Below are positions 58,296 through 64,000 of a DNA stretch of 64,000 nucleotides, piece after piece. The notes below the pieces were generated by a model. It made no database searches, was not told the DNA's origin, and was given only the letters and a program-made list of their open reading frames with translations. Source of the stretch: Metallyticus violacea (taxonomy: Eukaryota > Arthropoda > Insecta > Mantodea > Metallyticidae); NCBI GenBank assembly GCA_030762175.1, contig CM060838.1, positions 19,892,501 to 19,956,500 on the forward strand. The letters run 5' to 3'. The position numbers and the translations under genes were made by a program. Position 1 is the stretch's first letter. Each line of letters starts with the position of its first letter.

Positions 58296-58547
58296 CGTCA
58301 AAAATGTATCATTAGTTAATAGAAATGATAATTTATTTGTTTTTTTTAATATTAAACAGTGTTGGTAAATCTAAACTTATTTATTTTAATAAAACACTTT
58401 TTTATATATTTCTCAGCCATTTAGAACAAGGGATTTGTAGATTTATTTCAATATTTGTGGGTGTAATTGTTGGACAGACATTGTTTTTATGGTCTCTACT
58501 AATTATTTGGGGTATACGTTTTGAGAACAAAGGAATAACTTAAAGTA
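58296..58547. other. unassigned stretch
   Basis: Short AT-rich interval; a 72-codon frame here is hydrophobic without motifs. Confidence 0.3.
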
Positions 58548-59804
58548 CAGGGTGTGCACAAATGATTATACCAGCTTTAAACTTAATTTTTTTCTCTTCC
58601 GTATACAATATAATTTTGATTCATAACTTAAATTGAAGAGTAGCTGTGGAAGTTCCAATTCCACATGCGCATAGTTTGTTTTGTAGCCATAGTAACGAAA
58701 TAAACAAAACATGGCAACTCGGATACCAAAAGTGTCTTGAAATATGGAAACATAATTGCAGTTCAGCGAGTGTATTGACAAAAATTTGGTCTTAATGCCC
58801 CTTCTGGTGACAACATTCGTGGATGGTACAATCAGATCCAAACGACGGGGTGTCTCTGTAAAGGAAAGAGCCGCGTACGTCCGCGTGTGTCAGTTGAGAA
58901 TATGGAGTCAGGACGGCTATCGCGCGCAGTCCTAAAATATCTGTGTGTGAAGTGTGAAAGGTGTTAAAAACAATCTCCAACAGAGACTGTATCGTCTGCA
59001 ATTGTTATGCTGTTCACAGAAATTTCTGCACAGAATGCTGGAACAGGAAGATGATTATGTTCCTTAACTGAGATACTTTTCAGTGATGAGTGCACATTTC
59101 ATCTTAAAGGAAAAGTGAACAGATGTAAAGTTCCTATCTGAGGGTCGGAGAATTCACAGGAAATTAAGGGCATGGGCGGAATTCGTCGAAATTGAACATT
59201 TTCTGTCCGATATCTCATCAGCAAATCTATAGGCCATTTTCTTTCTCGAGAAAAAAAAATATTACTGTGTTTATCTACCAGAATTGACTGTTGACTGTTG
59301 ACATGCTCCAGAATTGACTGTTTCCTCAACTACAAGATCAACAGAACAACAAAATCATTTGGCAACAAGAAGGCACTCCTCCTCACTTCCTCAATGATGA
59401 ATACAAAATTTCCCCGTAGTCGGATCGATTGTCATGGACCGAGCGCCTTGGCTTTTCTCTGTTGACTTCCGAGGTCCCTAGATCTGACATCCTGTGACTT
59501 TTTCTTGTGGGGGATGCATAAAAGATCGTGTTTACGTTCCACCGCTACCTGCAGACCTACCCTGAGTTCAGAAGGAGGATTTTTGCAGCAGTTCGATCAG
59601 TTACACCAGACATGGCAAGAAATGAACTACAGGCTCGATGTATTCCGTGTCACAAATGGATCCCATACTGAACACTTGTAATTTTTTGCTATCGTAAGTA
59701 ATTTTCACAGTTCAATCTGTTCAGTTTAAGTTATGATTCAAAATACCGCAGAGAGAAAAAAAAATATACGTTTAAAACCGCTAAAATCATTTCTGCACAC
59801 CCTA
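58548..59804 (+). mobile_element. near-complete decayed DNA transposon with long TIRs
   Basis: About 1.26 kb with inverted repeats of roughly 90 bp (58548-58637 and 59717-59804). The left end begins CAGGGTGTGCACAAATGATT after TA. The complement of the right end begins TAGGGTGTGCAGAAATGATT. Further in, the repeats share TTCATAACTTAAATTG / ATCATAACTTAAACTG. The plus strand encodes a broken Tc1/mariner-type transposase. It has APSGDNIRGWYNQIQTTGCL-type DNA-binding residues (about 58796) and FSDECTFHLKGKVN with the first catalytic Asp (about 59079). A diverged SRSLDLTSCDFFLWGMHK follows (about 59475), then YRLDVFRVTNGSH near the end. Stops and frameshifts occur throughout. This is the most complete element in the window. 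Confidence 0.88.
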
Positions 59805-62800
59805 CATTTTATATTTAAAGAACTAAAATTGAAAATGTGAGAAAGTAGTAACATTTTAAAGCACATATAGTCATTTTAGATACTTTCTGCAACGTTTCTC
59901 ACGATTTTCGCAAACTACCGCTAAGTATCTTCAAGATGGGACGCAGTGTCCACAAGCAAAAGAGACGTATTTTATTCTCTATAGTGGTTCTCAACATTAG
60001 AATAGTATTAAAAGCACTTATTCATGGATGTAAATATACAAATAGTGAGTTGTGAGAACACGAAATATGATACAAATTTACGAGGAGTGTTTATGAAGGT
60101 GAAGTAATTTAGAGTCCGAAGGGAGCTTTAAAATGTAAATGTACCGTCATTGTTTCCCTGATAACAGCACACATCTTTCGGCAGCACGGCCAGGGCTCGA
60201 CTAACAGAAAATGTCGTGAAAATATTGATACCTTTCGCAAGTGTGAAATCATTCTTTGTATTCATTTATCTCGAAAACCAAGCATACAAATCGTTTGGAA
60301 AAAGTAAAATTAGAACCCAAAATACAAATTTCTTCTATTAAGTTCAAATTCTTTTAAGTGAAATTCCTCTCGTTCCGGGATTAAAATTAACAAGTATTGT
60401 TGTGTCATTATTTATTCTGAACTATTGTTAATATTTTATATACTTTTAATGTAGTATTACTCTTACGATTATTGTGTAACGATACACCATAATAAAAAGT
60501 CAAATATTGAAATAATGTATATTTATTTGTTTTGTCTCTGAAGTGATGAGAGACTTTAAAGGGTGCAAAGATAGAAGTCTGTGACATGTCTTTAATGGGA
60601 GTTTACTGTCGTTTTGAACAGCTGCTCTAGTTTGTCTCTGTTCGACTCCCAGCGGACTTGGAGCTAAAGGACAGCAGTCTGGCAGTGATGTTTACTGGCT
60701 CTGGGAGGAAAATTTATTTTAAGAGAGCATAACAATACAAGCATTACCAGCGCTTGTTACAGAGATCTTGTGTAAACGCAAATGATAAATAATGTTTTCC
60801 CAAGGAAATAAATGGGAATAAAATTAAACAGACAGAAAGAAAAATTTGAATTTGATGCATTATCAAGTGTTTGTTTGTATTCCTTGTTTCATAATTTGTT
60901 TTTTTTTTTTCCAATTTTCAGGTAAGCTGAAGTGAAAACAATGTAGGAACTTTGCTGGGGGTAACTGTAAGTACAGCTAGTTATCCCACTTATCTGTATT
61001 AATTTATCATTTTTTGTTTACTAAATTGAGATTCAAGTAATGCTAATCGTGTCCAAAACAAAAACAAAATATTACATTAATCCACAAGTAAATGAATTAT
61101 ATTATTACTCTCTCAATATCACTTTTCTTCTCCCTCATTCGATGACGTTCATCAAATGCTAATTCTTTGACTTTGAAAGTACATAATCTGCTTTATGTTA
61201 CATAAAATAATACATCAGATTTTATAACACCATTCTTTTTCCATCTTTTAGACTGTTTTCCCTATTTACTTATATGTTTACAATCCATTAAATAGCAGTA
61301 AAAATGTCAATATTGATAATATAAAATCTCCTTACTCCTTTTTTGTTTTTAAATAATATAATTCCTATACTTTACCTTCTATATCACTTATTCACTGAAC
61401 TGCTCTATGATGGCTGTTCAGATTTTCCGAAAGTTATTTTTTTTTTATTTTCTACAGTTGTGTACACCCAAATGACTTAAATCAAGGAGGATTTCAAAAT
61501 AGCATTCTGTACATACCTGGGCACTCTGCCGTAAATAAGAAAAGCTTACCCGGGGACGATGGTGATGTTAGAAATTCAGCTTTAGCTCGTTTGCGAGTGT
61601 TTCTGCATTTCTAAAAGAGATTAATTAAAAACTTTACCTGCGAGGATCAGATGTTAATCAGCTGGTTCCTGTTCCCCAAGGGTTTGCAACTCTCCAATGT
61701 TTCTTTTCCTTTTTGGTGCGTTAACTCCACGCTCTTCGGAAATTTTCTTCTGGCGTTCTATTTAGCCGTTCTCTCTTTTATGAGAATATCTGCAAACCTT
61801 GGCATTTCAAGCTACCACCACTAGTTTTTTGCATATTTTGTTTTGAATGAAAAACATACTGAAATAGCTAAATTGCTGAATAGTTTTATTCAAATTCAAT
61901 GAAGTAAAGGATTTTAGTGTTGCAATTAGGAATATCCATTGCCTATCATAATGGATGATACTGTAGTCTGAGTGGCTCTGGGTTTGTTTCCTTAGATATT
62001 GTAATATATTTTCTCCAACCCACATCTTATATCTGTCTCAGGTTTCCTAGAAGGTATAATTTCTCCATTAATTGGAAAATGTATAAATGCCCTCTAGTGT
62101 TCTTTTAATCATAGATATCTGTCGCAATTTTTGCAGGGACTATTTTAATAGGAGTTAGTTTATTTTAATTCATAAAATTATGAACATAAAAGATATATAA
62201 GATAAAATTAAATTTTATTAATATTATAATACTTATTGTTATGCAAAAATAACTGTTACTTATTGTACAGATGAAAAAAAATTGTTAGTGTCTTAGCGAG
62301 CATCTCAGCTGGTATGTTAACAATGATTAGTAATCAATAAGTCATATAATGATTATGTGTACCTCTAATGACTTCTGTTGCAAATTGAGCAACTTCCAAA
62401 TCATTTTGGACCTAATTAATCACTCTAACTCTGAATGCAGACCTAGTTCGTTTATATAAATAAGATAACTGTTCTTATTGTCGATTCATTACGCCACTAA
62501 TAATTCATTAAATGCTTAATTATCAGTTGAACTAAAACCGCTACAAATACTTAATTTATGTAGCGGAAATCTCTGGTGTTGAAAGTAAGGATAGTCCGCA
62601 GATCATTAACGAAAGTTCTGATGTTCACTTAACATTTAAATGAAAATGCCTATATCAGTCATCCAAATGCGTTCTTTATCAAGTTTTGCTAAAAATTGCT
62701 CATCAAAAGTTTTCATTTGTTGTAGTCATTCTATTTCAAAACCTGGACTAATTGAAACTTATAAGGATGCAATTTGAAATCTGCAAGCATATTCTGCCCA

Positions 62801-63461
62801 AAGTGCGGTGAGACAATCATAATGGCCCAGCAAGTGGTCATGAAAATCGCTTCGTTGAATCAAGGCATTGACTGTATGGAAATCTTTGAGAGTTCAAACA
62901 ATTTTTCTTATTCCAGGACGCTTCTTGTTAATTCAAGTCTTTGAAGACATGTCTTCATAGAATGGGCGACGGAACCGGAATGTTTCGTCGTATAGTTTCA
63001 CGTTGTTTCTATAATTTTAATAAAGGTAAGGACACTTCATCGAAAAATAAGAATTATTTGTACATTTAATTCTTTTATTTTATTTTTATGTTTGTTTGAA
63101 AAAATTCGTCACTTTTTTCTGATCTATCAACATATTTTTCTTATGTCCATTCTAATTCTACACAAGCCCGAGAATAGAGTGTTTTCTTCTTGCTGCATGA
63201 TTTAATGATGTCCTGTAGTGTTATGACTTCGATATAAAAGTCATCAGCTAAATAATCATCATCATCAATTTTTCTATTATTTTCACTTTCGTTTCTTAGA
63301 GGGATGTTCTAAAAGTTCTCCATCTGTCCCGAGAGATGTGAAGATGGCCAAATTACTATGATAGTTGTTAAGTATCATCCTTAGATGGCGTGCTATAAAG
63401 TTTCAGATGCGTAAGTGTAGTCATTTGTTTCTGCCAACAAATTGTTAAAGTTTTCTACAAA
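59805..63461. other. long stretch without recognised gene
   Basis: About 3.6 kb, AT-rich. A GC-richer patch at 60600-60720 and one at 62750-63000 are unexplained. The second has a minus-strand reading HYDCLTALWAEYACRFQI that faintly suggests a transposase, but not enough to call. At 63298-63330 the sequence GAGGGATGTTCTAAAAGTTC may be the 5' terminal repeat of the mariner that follows. Confidence 0.35.
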
Positions 63462-64000
63462 ATGGATAAAACTAAAATATTAATAAAGTACTTCGTTTTG
63501 TAGAGTTTAACTCCAACAGAAACACAAAAGGAGTTAGATTCCACATTAAAGGATTCTTCCCTTTCGTTTTCAACGATTAGATAGTGGGTTGCTGAATTTA
63601 AGCGCGGTCGTACATCCTGTCAAGATGATGAACACTCAGGGCGTCCCAAAACTGTTACGACTGACGAGGTTGTGACAAAAATTCACAATGCCGTACTCAA
63701 AGATCGTCGATTGAAGGTACGCAAGTTGGCTGAGATTACAAAGACCTCGATAGGCCGTGTCCATTAGATTTTACATGAAGATCTGGGCATGAAAAAGCTT
63801 CCCGCTTGATGGATACCGCGTTTGTTAAGAATGAATGAAAAAAGATTCGAAAATGAACATTTCGCAAGAGTGTTTAGACTTGTTTAAAGGCAATTCCAGC
63901 TTCAGTTTCCGATTTTTCACAACAGTAGATGAAACATGGATTGATCATTACACGCCAGAGAAAAGGTGGGTGGCAACAGTTGCAAGTGCACCAAAGAAAG
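63462..64000 (+). pseudogene. mariner transposase pseudogene, cut by window edge
   Basis: Starts at ATG 63462 with MDKTKILIKYFVL, then an in-frame TAG, SLTPTETQKELDSTLKD and SLSFSTIR. A second TAG is followed by WVAEFKRGRTSCQD, SGRPKTVTTDEVVTKIH and DRRLKVRKLAEITKTSIGRV. After a third TAG come ILHEDLGMKKLPA, TGA and WIPRLL. Further frame changes precede TVDETWIDHYTPE, which holds the first catalytic Asp, at about 63925-63965. The C-terminal half lies beyond the window. The first third is in one frame with only point stops, so this copy is younger than the mariner at 44.6 kb and belongs to a different lineage (start and linker residues differ). Confidence 0.9.

Noticed and set aside
62750..63000. 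Possible hAT transposase tail on the minus strand (HYDCLTALWAEYACRFQI)
   Set aside because: The resemblance is short and unsupported by other motifs or terminal repeats.

Overview
This window reads as AT-rich (roughly two-thirds A+T by eye), gene-poor DNA from an animal nuclear genome. There are no dense ORFs, operons or ribosome-binding-site architecture. Instead there are four tRNA-derived SINE families, mariner, Tc1-like and hAT-like DNA transposons, a Jockey/CR1-type LINE reverse transcriptase, and long microsatellites. The transposon types suggest an invertebrate. I lean towards an arthropod, possibly a chelicerate, but nothing in the sequence fixes the species. No host protein-coding gene could be identified with confidence.

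Layout. 1-13 kb: a LINE RT fossil abutting a SINE, a mariner fragment, SINE-A and SINE-B copies, a transposase remnant whose N- and C-terminal parts have been joined (about 11.6-12.06 kb), and a 346-bp near-pure purine tract. 13-31 kb: another transposase N-terminus (13.6 kb), SINEs, a small hAT-like element with terminal inverted repeats (18.04-18.31 kb), a frameshifted helix-turn-helix piece (26.1 kb), a possible ISXO2/Merlin-like remnant (26.8 kb) and more SINEs. 31-46 kb: a nonautonomous mariner with a large internal deletion (31.10-31.85 kb), a roughly 0.7-kb ACT-repeat block (34 kb), a transposase C-terminus (35.6 kb), a Tc1-like DD34E fossil (40.7-41.1 kb), an element bounded by inverted repeats and TA (43.32-44.08 kb), and a long mariner pseudogene (44.6-45.5 kb). 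46-64 kb: more SINEs, one with a perfect 12-bp target-site duplication, a TA/TG microsatellite, a candidate short-exon locus of doubtful reality (57.7-58.3 kb), a near-complete decayed element with terminal inverted repeats of about 90 bp (58.55-59.80 kb), and a mariner gene cut by the window edge (63.46-64 kb).

The window is best read as a record of successive transposon invasions. The LINE-mobilised SINEs moved through RNA; at least five copies have target-site duplications and A-rich tails. The Tc1/mariner-type elements moved as DNA and are now dead through stops, frameshifts and internal deletions. Several look like nonautonomous derivatives that could have been moved by a transposase supplied elsewhere. 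No coordinated new gene system was found. The most notable observations are the internally deleted elements that keep both ends, two mariner copies that share a substitution at a catalytic position, and modules shared between otherwise different elements.
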